Source: Treponema sp. (GTDB taxonomy: Bacteria > Spirochaetota > Spirochaetia > Treponematales > Treponemataceae). From it: DNA of 64,000 nucleotides. Below, in pieces: positions 16,342 through 26,478 of the stretch (the first letter of the stretch is position 1; every line of letters begins with the position of its first letter). The position numbers and the translations under genes are program-made. Where the stretch lies: NCBI GenBank assembly GCA_022510905.1, contig JAFLSN010000004.1, positions 1-64,000 on the forward strand, given 5' to 3'. Under the pieces are notes generated by a model. That model did not search any database. It was not told the origin of the DNA and worked only from the letters and a program-made list of their open reading frames with translations.

Positions 16342-16809
16342 ATGGTACTTGCGCACATATTTTCACCAAAAAGCATTTGTCTTAACCTTGAAAGCGCCGA
16401 CAAAGACGAGCTGTTTGAAGAAATGGTACAGACGCTCGTAACGGTGCAGCCTGGCATAAACCGAGAAAAGGCGCTGGCTGCCTTGCATGAGCGGGAATCC
16501 AAAATGAGCACAGGCATCATGCATGACATCGCCGTTCCTCATGGAAACTGTGAATCGGTGCGTGGCGTGGTTGGGGCTATCGGCATAAGCCGCGCCGGTA
16601 TAGCCTATGACGCGCTTGACAAACAGCCCGTGCACCTTGTGTTTATGATGCTGTGCAACCCGTCTGAAACCGAGCGGCACCTTGAAGTGCTGCGCGATTT
16701 GGCTTCGATTCTTCAAAACCCTTCATTCGTAAAAGCTGTGATGGAGCAACGGTCGGAGCAGGATGTATACAACCTTTTGTGTGAATACGAAGCTTCCATT
16801 GCGGGTTAG
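16342..16809 (+). CDS. PTS EIIA type-2 (PtsN-like) protein
   Basis: 155 residues, a single EIIA domain of the fructose/nitrogen type. His67 in HDIAVPHGNC is the phosphorylation site. INREKALAALHERESKMSTGI and VHLVFMMLCNPSETERHLEVLRDL fit the family. There is no EIIB or EIIC nearby, so a regulatory rather than a transport role is likely, as for PtsN. It lies between secG and the V-ATPase operon, 17 bp after one and ~57 bp before the other, probably in the same transcript; control of the pump or of potassium homeostasis is speculation. Confidence 0.85.
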   Translation: MVLAHIFSPKSICLNLESADKDELFEEMVQTLVTVQPGINREKALAALHERESKMSTGIMHDIAVPHGNCESVRGVVGAIGISRAGIAYDALDKQPVHLVFMMLCNPSETERHLEVLRDLASILQNPSFVKAVMEQRSEQDVYNLLCEYEASIAG

Positions 16810-16866
16810 GCTTGCACTGGTGGCAACTTAGGCATTGGTTTTCCGCTGGTTAAGGAGGATGATGAT

Positions 16867-17172
16867 ATGACGGAAGATGCGGATGTCATACAGCATCTGT
16901 TGGAAGTAGAACGAGAAGCTTCAACCCTGCTTTTGGATGCCCAGAAAGAGGCTGACAAAAAGAACGCTGATGCACGTGCCAGGGCTGAGACCCAGTTTAA
17001 AAACGCATACAGCGCGATTGCGGCAACAATAGAAGCCGATGAAGTCGCCGCCAAAAAATCAATATCGCAAAAACACGATAAAGACCTCGCCGCCTATCGC
17101 GATGGTCTGCATGCGCTTGAAAAAGACACGGATGCATGTAACACCTTGCTAGATTCCTTTCTTTCCGCGTGA
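16867..17172 (+). CDS. V-type ATPase peripheral-stalk subunit G/H-like
   Basis: 101 residues, almost entirely a charged coiled coil rich in Ala, Lys, Glu and Asp with no membrane segment. This matches the short stalk subunit (G/H) that pairs with subunit E in V/A-type ATPases. A strong AAGGAGGAT site precedes ATG 16867. It opens the ATPase operon and is followed 9 bp later by subunit C. Coiled coils give little sequence signature, so the call rests mostly on position and size. Confidence 0.65.
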   Translation: MTEDADVIQHLLEVEREASTLLLDAQKEADKKNADARARAETQFKNAYSAIAATIEADEVAAKKSISQKHDKDLAAYRDGLHALEKDTDACNTLLDSFLSA

Positions 17173-17181
17173 GGCACTGCC

Positions 17182-18189
17182 GTGGCAATGGACAAATCTG
17201 CAGCAGATGCTTTTGTTTACGCTAAGGCAAGTGGAATGCTTGCTCGTTCATTCGTGGGCGAGCGTGCGCAGACATTGTTTTCGGTGAGGACCTTGCAGGA
17301 GCTGTGGTCGCTGCTGTTTGCAAAAGAGGTGCCCGTGGTGCCTGAAACCATGCTGGCCAAAGCGCTTGAGCAGGAAGCTCAGAATCATTTTATTGCTGAA
17401 TACAAAAAGCTGGTGCAGAATTATGCCCGCCCTGAGCCGCTGTTGATTTCGCTTTTGACGTTTTTTGACTACGACAATTTGAAGGAACTGGGGGCGGCAC
17501 TTTGTATGCACGAATCTGCTATGCCGGTGGTGCAGGACATCAGCCCCTACAATTTGATAGACTACAGCAAATGGCCTGACATTGCTGCCATGACCGCAAA
17601 AGGGCCGCTCGCTTGGTATGACACTGTGCCCGCGCTTTCAGAGCAGCAGCAGAATGACTACCGCCTTGACTGCCAGTATATTGCCGAGGTTTGGGCAAAT
17701 GCCAAGGCGGTTGATGCGTCCTGCCGAAATGCGGTGCTTGGTCTGCTTGGTGAAAAATTCCGCATGGAAAACGTGCTGTGGGCATTGCGTCTCCGCGTGT
17801 ATTACGGCATGGGGCGAAAAGATGTGCTGGAGCATCTTGCCTATGCTTCCGGGGAACGGCACCTTCGTGACACGCTGGTAAAAGACGCTGTGGCCACTCT
17901 GGACTGGGAGCTTGACACTTATGAGCGATGGCGCTCCTGGAAATACCATGCGCTGCTAAATCCTTCCGAAGAGGGAGTTCCATGGATGATTGATCCACGG
18001 TGGATTTCAAATTCATTTAAACGGCTGTATGTGCAGAAAGCCTACCGCCTGTTCCATCAGTTTCCGTTTACCGCCTGTCCGCTGGTGTGCTGGTTCATTG
18101 TAAAACGTGATGAACTTGACAACATCCGCACGGCATCAGAAATGCTTAGACTCCATGTTCAGCATACGGAGGAGGTTTTCAATGGCTAA
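17182..18189 (+). CDS. V-type ATP synthase subunit C
   Basis: 335 residues of mainly alpha-helical sequence with no transmembrane segment, including YAKASGMLARSF near the start and KRDELDNIRTASEML near the end, which fit the d/C-type central-stalk socket subunit (NtpC/AtpC). It connects the rotor shaft to the K ring. GTG 17182 has GAGG 7 nt upstream; ATG 17188 is the alternative. Its stop overlaps the start of subunit I by 8 bp, implying coupled translation. Confidence 0.85.
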   Translation: MAMDKSAADAFVYAKASGMLARSFVGERAQTLFSVRTLQELWSLLFAKEVPVVPETMLAKALEQEAQNHFIAEYKKLVQNYARPEPLLISLLTFFDYDNLKELGAALCMHESAMPVVQDISPYNLIDYSKWPDIAAMTAKGPLAWYDTVPALSEQQQNDYRLDCQYIAEVWANAKAVDASCRNAVLGLLGEKFRMENVLWALRLRVYYGMGRKDVLEHLAYASGERHLRDTLVKDAVATLDWELDTYERWRSWKYHALLNPSEEGVPWMIDPRWISNSFKRLYVQKAYRLFHQFPFTACPLVCWFIVKRDELDNIRTASEMLRLHVQHTEEVFNG

Positions 18190-20191
18190 GACAACGACCA
18201 TGCGCCTGATTGAACTGATGGTGCTCAAAGAAGACATACATGCGGTACTCTCTTATCTGGGGCGGCTTGGTGAATTTCAGTTTCAGCAGGATTTTTCGAA
18301 GGATATGGCTTCTTCCTCTGAAAGCAGCTCCAGCATGTCAAATCCGGATGCCGAAGTGCTTGCCCGTTTGCAGCATACACGGTCTGCGCTTGGCCTTCCT
18401 GATATTGCGGCCTACACAATCCCGCCCGTACCTCCGGCAGAAGCCGACCGGGAGGGTGCAGAAAAAATCATTCAGGCTGTCGAAAATATTCACGAGCGAG
18501 AAGTTGCCGCTTCCGAAGAGGCCAAGCGGGTGGCCGATGCCTACCGGGAGGCGGTAGCGTTCACGAACCTGAAGGTGTCGTATTCAGAATTGGAGTCGCT
18601 TTCGTTTTTGACCATGCGTGTTGGCAAGATTGAAAGTTCCGCTTTTGATGATCTAAAAGCCGCTTTGGGAAGCCGCGCCATCATAGTGCAGCTTGGAGAT
18701 GACAAGAGCAGAATCATGGCGGCCTGCTCCAAAAAAGCCCGCTTTTTTGTTGATGCTGAGCTAAAAAAAGCAGGTTTTGTTGAGCTGCAAATCCCCAAGG
18801 ATTTTAAGGGTGTTCCCGATGAAGTTCTTGAAACGCTGAAAGCAAAAAAGACCCAGACAGAAGCGATGCTGGTCGAAATTCAAACGGAGCGCAAGAATTA
18901 TGCTGAAACCCACAAAGAGCATCTTTTCAGGCTGCTGCAGGTGTTTTCCGTGGGAAGCCAGGTTTATGCGGTTGAAAATAAGCTTGAATCCACGGAATTC
19001 GTGTACCGCATGACAGGCTGGATTCCTGCATACCGCACTCGCACTATAATGAAAGATTTGGACGACATCACGAAAGGCCGCACCGCAATCCGTGAATTTT
19101 TGCCGAGCGAAGTTTCCTCTGTGGTGAACGGCCATGAGAAAGTTCCTGTGCGTCTGCGTCATGGCAAGCTGGTAAGATCCTTTGAGCGCATGATATTCAG
19201 CTACGGTGCGCCACTCTACGGCACGATCGATCCGACTCCGTTTGTGGCACTGTTTTTTACGGTGCTGTTCGGCATCATGTTCGGTGATGCGGGGCAGGGA
19301 CTTGTATTTTTGCTGCTGGGCGTTTTGATGGCTCTCAAAGTGTTCAGGCTGGGCGGTTGGGAAAAATTTGCGCTTGTGTTTATCAGCATAGGTGTGAGCT
19401 CAACATTCATGGGGCTCTTGACAGGCGAGTTTTTTGCCAACGAAGAGCTTCTTGCGCCTTTCAGCCGTTTTGTGACTGGACTGTTTGGCGAGCCTCGGCA
19501 TCCAATTCTGCATATGATGCCTTCAAACGACCCGCATTCCATCAAGCGGATGTTCATGTTCTTTGGTTTTACGGTGGGCGTGGGCTTTATCATCAACACC
19601 TGCGGACTTGTGATTAACATCATCAACCAGTTTTCGCTGCGCAGGTTGGGCAAGGCTCTGTTCGGAAAAATCGGGCTTTCCGGGGCTGTGTTCTTTTGGT
19701 ATGTGGTGGCGTTCGGCGTGAGGGTGGCACTGTTTCATCATCACCCTGTGGCACTTGACTGGGTTGTGATTTTTGGCACGCTTCTGCTTTCGGCGTTTGG
19801 CGAAGTGCTTGCGCGCCTGATTGACGGTGAACGTCCTGTGCTTGAAAATGGCCTTTCGAGTGCGATGATTGGAGCTGTAGTTGAAGTCATCGAAATCATT
19901 TCATCCTATCTTTCAAATACGGTTAGCTTTTTGCGCGTTGGGGCATTTGCGTTGGCCCATGCTGTCTTGGGCTTTATCATTTCGCTCATGTCGGGAATGC
20001 CGCCTATGCCATGGGGCATCGTGGTGGGCATCGTGGGCAATGCCGTTGTGATTGTGCTGGAAGGCATGATTGTTGCCATACAAGTGGTGCGCTTGCAGTA
20101 CTACGAATTTTTCAGTAAGTTTTTTACAGAAACGGGGCGGGAATTCAAACCGTTTGCCTTTACCTACCAGTCGGCAGGAACGGGCGCATAA
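18182..20191 (+). CDS. V-type ATP synthase subunit I
   Basis: 669 residues. The N-terminal ~330 residues are soluble with long helices (stator arm); the C-terminal half has seven to eight membrane segments. GTIDPTPFVALFFTVLFGIMFGDAGQG is the conserved start of the membrane domain, and NTVSFLRVGAFALAHA contains the Arg that faces the rotor Glu in the ion path. It is the a/I subunit carrying the ion half-channels. ATG 18182 is preceded by GGAGGAGG. Proton versus sodium use cannot be told from this subunit. Confidence 0.93.
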   Translation: MAKTTTMRLIELMVLKEDIHAVLSYLGRLGEFQFQQDFSKDMASSSESSSSMSNPDAEVLARLQHTRSALGLPDIAAYTIPPVPPAEADREGAEKIIQAVENIHEREVAASEEAKRVADAYREAVAFTNLKVSYSELESLSFLTMRVGKIESSAFDDLKAALGSRAIIVQLGDDKSRIMAACSKKARFFVDAELKKAGFVELQIPKDFKGVPDEVLETLKAKKTQTEAMLVEIQTERKNYAETHKEHLFRLLQVFSVGSQVYAVENKLESTEFVYRMTGWIPAYRTRTIMKDLDDITKGRTAIREFLPSEVSSVVNGHEKVPVRLRHGKLVRSFERMIFSYGAPLYGTIDPTPFVALFFTVLFGIMFGDAGQGLVFLLLGVLMALKVFRLGGWEKFALVFISIGVSSTFMGLLTGEFFANEELLAPFSRFVTGLFGEPRHPILHMMPSNDPHSIKRMFMFFGFTVGVGFIINTCGLVINIINQFSLRRLGKALFGKIGLSGAVFFWYVVAFGVRVALFHHHPVALDWVVIFGTLLLSAFGEVLARLIDGERPVLENGLSSAMIGAVVEVIEIISSYLSNTVSFLRVGAFALAHAVLGFIISLMSGMPPMPWGIVVGIVGNAVVIVLEGMIVAIQVVRLQYYEFFSKFFTETGREFKPFAFTYQSAGTGA

Positions 20192-20247
20192 CATCGGAAA
20201 TCCGCTGCTGCAAGGCGGTGTACGGATCATACATAAGAGGTGTTTTT

Positions 20248-20571
20248 ATGAAATGCTTGAACAAAAAATTCATGACCGCATGTGCGGTGATGCTGGCTGT
20301 GTCTGTGGCAACACTGTGTGCACAGAGTTCTGATGCTGCGGTACAAGCTTCTGCCGGTATTGCCGGGGCACTCAAGTACATTGCGGCCGCTCTCGCGGTT
20401 GGCATTGCATGCATTGGCGGTGGTGCCGCTGTTGGCAAGATCGGTGCCGCTGCCATGGGTGCCATGAGCGAAAACGCGGAGCTTTCCGGCAAAGCTATTC
20501 CGTTTGTTGGTCTGGCTGAAGGTATCTGTCTTTGGGGCTTTTTGGTGGCGCTGTTTATCATCATCAATTAG
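20248..20571 (+). CDS. V-type ATP synthase subunit K (rotor ring)
   Basis: 107 residues: a signal-like hydrophobic start (to about LCAQSSDA), then a single two-helix hairpin of the c/K ring. AVGIACIGGGAAVGKIGAAAMGA is the first, Gly-rich helix; the Glu in VGLAEGICLWGFLVALF is the ion carrier in the second. A single-hairpin K, instead of the doubled form of some NtpK proteins, is notable. ATG 20248 with AAGAGG 7 nt upstream was chosen over a longer in-frame start at 20218. Confidence 0.9.
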   Translation: MKCLNKKFMTACAVMLAVSVATLCAQSSDAAVQASAGIAGALKYIAAALAVGIACIGGGAAVGKIGAAAMGAMSENAELSGKAIPFVGLAEGICLWGFLVALFIIIN

Positions 20572-20574
20572 TAG

Positions 20575-20910
20575 ATGGATTACTTTGTGATCGGGGAACG
20601 TGAGCTTGTTCTGGGCTTTATGCTTGCGGGCGTAAAGGGGCAGGCTGTTTCTAACCGGCAGGAAGCGCTGGATTCTTTCAACCTTATGACTGGCCAAGCT
20701 TCCACGGTAAGCGCTCCCGTGGCGCAGGACAGGCCCAAGATTCTCATTCTGACAGAAGATGTTTCAGACATGCTTTCTGCGGAAGTTCAGCGGTGGCAGC
20801 TAAAAAGCAAGGCACCGCTCATTGTTGAAATTCCTGGCCTGCATGGACACATCGCAGGCAGAAAAACACTCACCGACGCTATCCGGGAGGCAATCGGCAT
20901 CCGGGTGTAG
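20575..20910 (+). CDS. V-type ATP synthase subunit F
   Basis: 111 residues. DYFVIGERELVLGFMLAGVKG at the start and PKILILTEDVSDML in the middle match the small Rossmann-like F subunit, which binds the top of the central shaft with subunit D. It begins 3 bp after subunit K ends. The end lies 153 bp before the chosen start of subunit E, the largest gap but one inside the operon. Confidence 0.85.
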   Translation: MDYFVIGERELVLGFMLAGVKGQAVSNRQEALDSFNLMTGQASTVSAPVAQDRPKILILTEDVSDMLSAEVQRWQLKSKAPLIVEIPGLHGHIAGRKTLTDAIREAIGIRV

Positions 20911-21063
20911 CGCCGCGTGGCACGTTTTACCAGGCCTATGCAGGTGCCTGTTCCGCAGAATCGGACTCAAGGCGGAGCTGGTCTGTGGCACATCTCCGTG
21001 CGATGTGCACGGTTTCATGAACAGCTGTGCGTAAGCATAGTGGTGCATGGGGTATTTACAATT

Positions 21064-21702
21064 ATGGAAGAATTACGTTCAACAGAGGTGCTTGACAAAG
21101 AAATCCGTGCCGATGCCCAAAAACGGGCCGCACGGATTCTTTCAAAAGCAGAAGAAACGGTTCAGGCTCAGCTTGACGGCGTGGAGCAGCGGATTTCTCA
21201 GGCACGGGAAGCCGCGCTCAAAAAATCGCAGGAAAGAATCGCTCTGTATGAAAAAAATATAAATGCTTCTCTGCCGCTTGAAAAACAGCGTATTTTGGTG
21301 CTTCATATCCATAATGCCGTTATCGAAGCCCTGAACGGCTATTTTGGTTCTTTGGGCAAAAAACGCCGCCAGGATGTTGTGCGCACACAGGTGAAGGCCG
21401 CCCTGCCGTTGCTTTCGGGCAAATCGGTGAACGCGCTCGTGTATGGCATTCCGCTTGCAGACGCGAAAGCGTTTTTGTCTGAGGAGCTGGGAGCTGCGCT
21501 CGTCCACTGCAGTGAGGGCGCTGATATTCAGCTTGCAAACGAAGCCGTGCCTGGCTTTCTATTTCGAGAAGGGGTTGTGCTTGTTGCAACAGACAATTCT
21601 GTTGTGTGCCGCCTTACGCTGGATCAAAAAGTAAAAGAAATTCTTGAAGACAAAACTGCGGAGCTGGCAACGGCTCTGTTTGGCGGGAGGCTCCCCGAAT
21701 GA
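21064..21702 (+). CDS. V-type ATP synthase subunit E
   Basis: 212 residues. The N-terminal half is a long coiled coil ([19 protein letters not shown] onward) and the C-terminal half a compact domain, the layout of peripheral-stalk subunit E, partner of the G/H-like protein. ATG 21064 matches the family length; the frame stays open back to 20917 but the extra residues look non-conserved. No strong ribosome site is seen. Its stop overlaps the subunit A start (ATGA, 21699-21702). Confidence 0.85.
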   Translation: MEELRSTEVLDKEIRADAQKRAARILSKAEETVQAQLDGVEQRISQAREAALKKSQERIALYEKNINASLPLEKQRILVLHIHNAVIEALNGYFGSLGKKRRQDVVRTQVKAALPLLSGKSVNALVYGIPLADAKAFLSEELGAALVHCSEGADIQLANEAVPGFLFREGVVLVATDNSVVCRLTLDQKVKEILEDKTAELATALFGGRLPE

Positions 21703-23468
21703 TTACCGGCAAGATTACGCGCATTTCCGGGCCCATCGTGTATGCGGAGGGCCTTGACGGTTCCGGCCTGTACGATGTGGTTGATGTGGGAAACAAAAAG
21801 CTCATCGGCGAAATAATTCGGCAGGACAAAGGCAAGGCCACCATCGAAGTTTATGAGGACGATTCGGGCATCCGTGTGGGTGAACCTGTCGTGTCAAACG
21901 AGCGTCCGCTTTCACTCAAGCTGGGACCGGGACTTATGGGTACCATTTATGACGGCATTCAGCGTCCTTTGCGCGAAATGTACAACGAAGGAGGAGCTTT
22001 TCTGCTTCCTGGACAGCGCACAGAGCCGATTGATGCCCACAAGAAATGGGACTTTGTTCCTGTGGAATCGGTGGCGCCTGGAACTGCAATCAAGCCAGGT
22101 TTCGTTCTTGGCACCGTTCAGGAAACGGGCTCCATCGTGCATAAAATAATGGTGCCGCCAACAGTGCGCGGCAGAACGCTGAAAACTTTTGCAGGCCGGG
22201 GAAGCTTTACTGTTGACGATGTGATTGCCACAACCGAGCTTGATGAAACAATCTGCCTGAGCCATTATTGGCCTGTTCGCAAACCGCGTCCGTTTGCACA
22301 GAAACTTGAAGTCAGTCAGCCTCTTGTGACAGGCCTTCGCGTAGTGGATGTGTTTTTTCCGCTTTCAAAAGGTGGCACCGCGGCTATTCCTGGCGGCTTC
22401 GGCACGGGCAAGACCATGACCCAGCATGCCGTGGCCAAATGGTGCGATGCCGACTTGATTGTGTACATCGGCTGTGGCGAACGCGGAAACGAAATGACCG
22501 ATGTTCTGACTGATTTTCCAAAGCTGATTGACCCGCGCACCAACCGTTCGCTCATGGAGCGTACAATTTTGATTGCGAATACTTCCAATATGCCGGTGGC
22601 AGCGCGTGAAGTGTCGCTTTACGCTGGAATCACGCTTGCTGAATATTACCGCGACATGGGGATGCATGTGGCAATCATGGCCGATTCAACAAGCCGCTGG
22701 GCAGAAGCGCTGCGAGAGCTTTCAGGTCGTATGGAAGAAATGCCGGCGGAAGAAGGGTTCCCCGCGTATCTTCCTACGCGCCTTGCCGAGTTTTATGAGC
22801 GCGCTGGCCGCGTAAATTCGCTTTGCGGCGAAGAAGGCTCCGTTTCTGTTATCGGTGCCGTTTCCCCTCCTGGCGGCGACTTTTCCGAGCCGGTCACACA
22901 GCACACCAAGCGTTTTATTCGCTGCTTTTGGGCGCTCGACAGGGAGCTTGCAAACGCCCGGCATTATCCTGCAATCGGCTGGATAGACAGCTATTCTGAA
23001 TATGCTGACGAGGTGCGGCTCTGGTGGGATAAATTTGACCCGCGGTGGGCAGAAATACGCATCAAGGCGCTTGACCTTTTGAAGCGTGAACAGCGCCTCC
23101 AGCAGATTGTGCGACTTGTGGGTGCCGATGCTCTTCCGGATACCGACCGTCTTGTTTTGACTGTTTCAGAAATGATAAAGAACGGCTTTTTGCAGCAGGA
23201 TGCCTTTGACCCGGTTGACCAGTATTCGGTGCCAGAAAAGCAGGTTCAGCTTTTGATGCTGATTATGGACTATTACGCAAAGGCAATCGATGCAATCAAG
23301 GCAGGCTGCCCGCTTCTCAAGATAACGGAACTGCCAGTTCGGAATGAAATTGTTCGTGCGAAATCCAAGGTGAGAAATGATTCGCTTGCAGAGTTGACAA
23401 CCATCGCCAATCACCTTGATGACCAGCTGGGCGAGCTGGAGCGGATGTACCGCAAGGATGCAGTATGA
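21699..23468 (+). CDS. V-type ATP synthase catalytic subunit A
   Basis: 589 residues, full length for subunit A. The P-loop [11 protein letters not shown] (~residues 232-242), [11 protein letters not shown], and [29 protein letters not shown] are diagnostic. The non-homologous bulge typical of A subunits is present before the P-loop. It binds and hydrolyses or makes ATP in the A3B3 head. GGGAGG precedes ATG 21699, which overlaps the stop of E; its own stop overlaps the start of B in the same ATGA manner. Confidence 0.96.
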   Translation: MITGKITRISGPIVYAEGLDGSGLYDVVDVGNKKLIGEIIRQDKGKATIEVYEDDSGIRVGEPVVSNERPLSLKLGPGLMGTIYDGIQRPLREMYNEGGAFLLPGQRTEPIDAHKKWDFVPVESVAPGTAIKPGFVLGTVQETGSIVHKIMVPPTVRGRTLKTFAGRGSFTVDDVIATTELDETICLSHYWPVRKPRPFAQKLEVSQPLVTGLRVVDVFFPLSKGGTAAIPGGFGTGKTMTQHAVAKWCDADLIVYIGCGERGNEMTDVLTDFPKLIDPRTNRSLMERTILIANTSNMPVAAREVSLYAGITLAEYYRDMGMHVAIMADSTSRWAEALRELSGRMEEMPAEEGFPAYLPTRLAEFYERAGRVNSLCGEEGSVSVIGAVSPPGGDFSEPVTQHTKRFIRCFWALDRELANARHYPAIGWIDSYSEYADEVRLWWDKFDPRWAEIRIKALDLLKREQRLQQIVRLVGADALPDTDRLVLTVSEMIKNGFLQQDAFDPVDQYSVPEKQVQLLMLIMDYYAKAIDAIKAGCPLLKITELPVRNEIVRAKSKVRNDSLAELTTIANHLDDQLGELERMYRKDAV

Positions 23469-24868
23469 AAGGAATTGAATACAGAGGCCTCGACGGTATT
23501 GACGGCCCCATCGTGTTGGTGCGGCGTACTCCAGATTCATTTTATGATGAAGTAGTTTATGTGCGCGACAAAAACGGAGAAAAAAAGACGGGCCGCATAA
23601 TCGATATAAACGAAACGACCGCCGTAGTCCAGATTTTTGGCAGCACCACCGGGCTTGACCTTTCTTCAACCACGGTTGAGTTTCTTGATAGACCGATGGA
23701 GCTGCGTGTTGGGCGCGGGCTGCTGGGGCGTATTTTCAATGGTCTTGGCGAACCGATTGACGGTTATCCGCCTATCATCTCCAGCAAGAAAACAAACGTA
23801 AACGGGAACCCGATTAACCCCTACGCACGTGTGTATCCACGCGACTTTATCCAGACCGGCATCAGTTCCATCGATGGCATGAACACGCTTATTCGTGGGC
23901 AGAAACTTCCCATATTCAGCGGAAACGGTCTGCCACACAACAGGCTTGCGGCGCAGATTATCCGGCAGGCAAAAATCCTGAACGCGAACGAGGAGTTCGT
24001 GATGGTGTTTGCAGGCATGGGCATCAAATATGATGTAGCTCAATTCTTTCAGCATACATTTGAGGAATCAGGTGTGCTCTCCAAGGTGGTGATGTTCCAA
24101 AGCCTTGCAGACGCTCCTTCGATCGAACGAATAATCACGCCGCGCTGCGCCCTTACCGCAGCTGAATACCTTGCCTTTGAGTGCAATATGCATGTGCTTG
24201 TGGTTATGACCGACATGACCAACTACTGCGAGGCCTTGCGCGAAATCAGCACCACACGTGGAGAAGTGCCTGGGCGCAAAGGCTATCCAGGCTACCTGTA
24301 CTCGAACCTTGCCGAGTTGTACGAACGTGCTGGAAAGATTCAGGGAAGCACAGGCTCTATTACACAGATTCCTATTCTGACTATGCCGAACGATGACATC
24401 AGCCACCCGATTCCAGACCTTACCGGCTACATCACGGAGGGGCAGATTGTGCTTGACCGCGAGATGAGCCAGAAAGGTATGTATCCGCCGGTTTCAGGCC
24501 TCCCGAGCCTTTCCCGCCTTATGAAAGACGGAATCGGGCAGGGCATGACGCGGGAGGATCATGCGGCTGTGTCCAGCCAGCTGTTTGCCGCCTATTCCAA
24601 GGTCAAGAGCATCCGGAACCTTGCCGCCATCATCGGTGAAGAAGAACTTTCTCCGCTTGACAAAAAATACATCCAGTTTGGAAATGAGCTTGAAAGCCGC
24701 TTTTTTACGCAGGGTGAATACGAGGATCGTTCCATTGAAGAAACGCTCGACCTTGGTTGGCAGATTCTTTCCATTTTGCCTCGCGACGAGCTTTACCGCA
24801 TCAAGGACGAGCTTATCGAAAAATATCTTCCACGTGCGGAAGAAGCTTCTGTGAACGCAGGTGAATAG
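23465..24868 (+). CDS. V-type ATP synthase subunit B
   Basis: 467 residues. [32 protein letters not shown] and [18 protein letters not shown] are hallmark B-subunit sequences; the P-loop is degenerate, as expected for the non-catalytic nucleotide subunit. It alternates with A in the head. ATG 23465 overlaps the A stop. The following gap to subunit D is ~128 bp and holds no gene. Confidence 0.96.
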   Translation: MKGIEYRGLDGIDGPIVLVRRTPDSFYDEVVYVRDKNGEKKTGRIIDINETTAVVQIFGSTTGLDLSSTTVEFLDRPMELRVGRGLLGRIFNGLGEPIDGYPPIISSKKTNVNGNPINPYARVYPRDFIQTGISSIDGMNTLIRGQKLPIFSGNGLPHNRLAAQIIRQAKILNANEEFVMVFAGMGIKYDVAQFFQHTFEESGVLSKVVMFQSLADAPSIERIITPRCALTAAEYLAFECNMHVLVVMTDMTNYCEALREISTTRGEVPGRKGYPGYLYSNLAELYERAGKIQGSTGSITQIPILTMPNDDISHPIPDLTGYITEGQIVLDREMSQKGMYPPVSGLPSLSRLMKDGIGQGMTREDHAAVSSQLFAAYSKVKSIRNLAAIIGEEELSPLDKKYIQFGNELESRFFTQGEYEDRSIEETLDLGWQILSILPRDELYRIKDELIEKYLPRAEEASVNAGE

Positions 24869-24996
24869 CAGACACTTGCCTGCCGTCATCTGGCGGACGA
24901 TGATTTTATTTATCTGCACCATGTGGTGGTTGAGTCTGCCTGAACCACTTGAAAACATGCGGTCATTTTTGCAGGCTCATTGACCGTGGCTTAAAA

Positions 24997-25620
24997 ATGG
25001 CAAAACTCAACATCGCTCCCACAAAATCGAATCTTCTCGCAGTAAAAGAACAGCTGGCCGTGAGCACTGAAGGGTACGATCTTCTGGAGCAGAAACGTGA
25101 AATTCTTGTTATGGAGCTCATGCGAATGGTGGAGCGCGTAAAGCTGCTTGAAGCCGACATGGACGCATGTATTGCAAAAGCCTATCCTGCACTCAAAAAA
25201 ATGCTGATGGCTGTGGGCGGCGACAGGGTAGAACGCATCGCCCATGCCGTGAACTATAAATTTGAAATAACTAAAAAGCCTGTAGTTATCGGCGGCATGA
25301 CGTTCGACACCATCGATGTGGTGCTGCCAAAGCGCCAGCTGTTTTCTTCATTTCTAGGCACTTTCCCAGAAAGCGACGAAGTGATGGTGGATTTTTTTGA
25401 ACTGCTTTCGCTGCTTACACAGATGGCCAGCATTCGTACCATCGTTTGGCGCCTTGCCATGGAAGTCAAAAAAACGCAGCGCCGTGTAAATGCACTCGAC
25501 AAGATGGTGATTCCGCAGGACACCGAAACCGTAAAATATATAGAAAGCGTCCTTGAAGAACGGGAGCGCGACAATGTGTTTGTGTTGAAGTCTCTCAAGC
25601 AGAGGCAGGGGGCAAAATGA
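24997..25620 (+). CDS. V-type ATP synthase subunit D
   Basis: 207 residues. APTKSNLLAVKEQLAVSTEGYDLLEQKREIL at the start and RRVNALDKMVIP near the end are typical of subunit D, the coiled-coil central shaft. ATG 24997 is chosen because conserved sequence begins there; an in-frame upstream start at 24949 lacks support. Its TGA overlaps ATG 25617 of the next gene. Confidence 0.92.
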   Translation: MAKLNIAPTKSNLLAVKEQLAVSTEGYDLLEQKREILVMELMRMVERVKLLEADMDACIAKAYPALKKMLMAVGGDRVERIAHAVNYKFEITKKPVVIGGMTFDTIDVVLPKRQLFSSFLGTFPESDEVMVDFFELLSLLTQMASIRTIVWRLAMEVKKTQRRVNALDKMVIPQDTETVKYIESVLEERERDNVFVLKSLKQRQGAK

Positions 25621-26111
25621 TTAAACCGCTTTTTCAACGGCTTGTGGTGGCCTACAACGGTTCCGAAGCTTCTCTGCATGCCGTAATGTATGCCGTGCTG
25701 ATGGCCAAGCTGTATAAATGCCAGGTGAAAGTGGTATATGTTGTTGACACCGTTACAATCAAGCAGCTCACATTGAGCAAGTTCATGGTCAAAGATGAAG
25801 GCGACTTGATTGAATCCAATCTGGTGGCTGACGGGGAGAGGAACCTTTCCTACGTTACCAAGCTGGCTTCCGGCAAAGGCATAAAGGTTGAATCGGAGCT
25901 GCGAAAAGGCGCCGTGTGGTCTGAGCTTATCAAAGTGGCAAACGAGTACAATGCGAACCTCATCCTGCTCGGTGGCAAAGTAAGCGGGAACTCGTCTACC
26001 CCGCACCGCGATGTGCTGAGCGCCCACAACAGCGAAGTGATTGCGAGCGCCAGCTGCTCCGTGATGGTGGTGCGCGAGCAGTATATCGAACAGCTGTTCA
26101 AACTTGCATAA
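25617..26111 (+). CDS. universal stress protein (UspA family)
   Basis: 164 residues, one Usp domain: LVVAYNGSEASLHAVMYAV is the first strand and helix, and ANLILLGGKVSGNSSTPHRDVLSAHNSEVIASASCSVMVVR is the C-terminal signature. The ATP-binding G-x2-G-x9-G-S/T motif is altered (GGKVSGN, then HNSEV), so nucleotide binding is uncertain. Its ATG overlaps the stop of subunit D (ATGA), making it part of the ATPase operon and suggesting it tunes or senses the state of the pump. That link is inference. Confidence 0.85.
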   Translation: MIKPLFQRLVVAYNGSEASLHAVMYAVLMAKLYKCQVKVVYVVDTVTIKQLTLSKFMVKDEGDLIESNLVADGERNLSYVTKLASGKGIKVESELRKGAVWSELIKVANEYNANLILLGGKVSGNSSTPHRDVLSAHNSEVIASASCSVMVVREQYIEQLFKLA

Positions 26112-26163
26112 CCAAGTGGTGCGGGCTGCCCTGTTTCGTATCGGCATGGAACCATATTTTTTT

Positions 26164-26343
26164 GATTCGTGCGGAAAGGGTGCATACCGTGCTTCTGCGA
26201 AGCCAGCTCCTCGCTTGAGGCCTTGTTGCAAGCAGGGGCGAAACGAATGTATATTTCCTTTGCTGCGATACCTTGTAAGACCAACACCCCCGGCAAAATC
26301 TAAAGTTTTTATCACTGCTCAGTTATCAAATTTCAGAAAAATC
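26164..26343 (+). repeat. dispersed intergenic element, copy B (full length)
   Basis: 180 bp. Starts GATTCGTGCGGAAAGGG, has the GAGGCCTTGTTGCAAGCAGG core and ends TTTCAGAAAAATC. Read inward, the two ends (GATTCGTGCGGAAA and GATTTTTCTGAAA) form an imperfect inverted repeat. Fills the gap between the V-ATPase/usp operon and the two-component system. Confidence 0.75.
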
Positions 26344-26465
26344 ATACCCGCTTTTTGCACCGGAGTGTTTTGGTTTGAGCTGCATGGAGCTGTTTTTGTT
26401 CAGCTTTTTGATATGAATATAACAATAATTTATTTTTTTTTTAGGAATTCTTCACAAAGATAGTG

Positions 26466-26471
26466 TATCAT
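26466..26471 (+). promoter_or_regulatory. -10 box of the response regulator gene
   Basis: TATCAT ending seven bases before ATG 26479, with no ribosome site; the -35 is weak. Consistent with a leaderless transcript. Confidence 0.35.
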
Positions 26472-26478
26472 AAAACTT

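Noticed and set aside
26104..26463. 119-residue frame across the dispersed element
   Set aside because: Similar frames occur in each copy only because the element sequence is repeated; starts and ends differ between copies.
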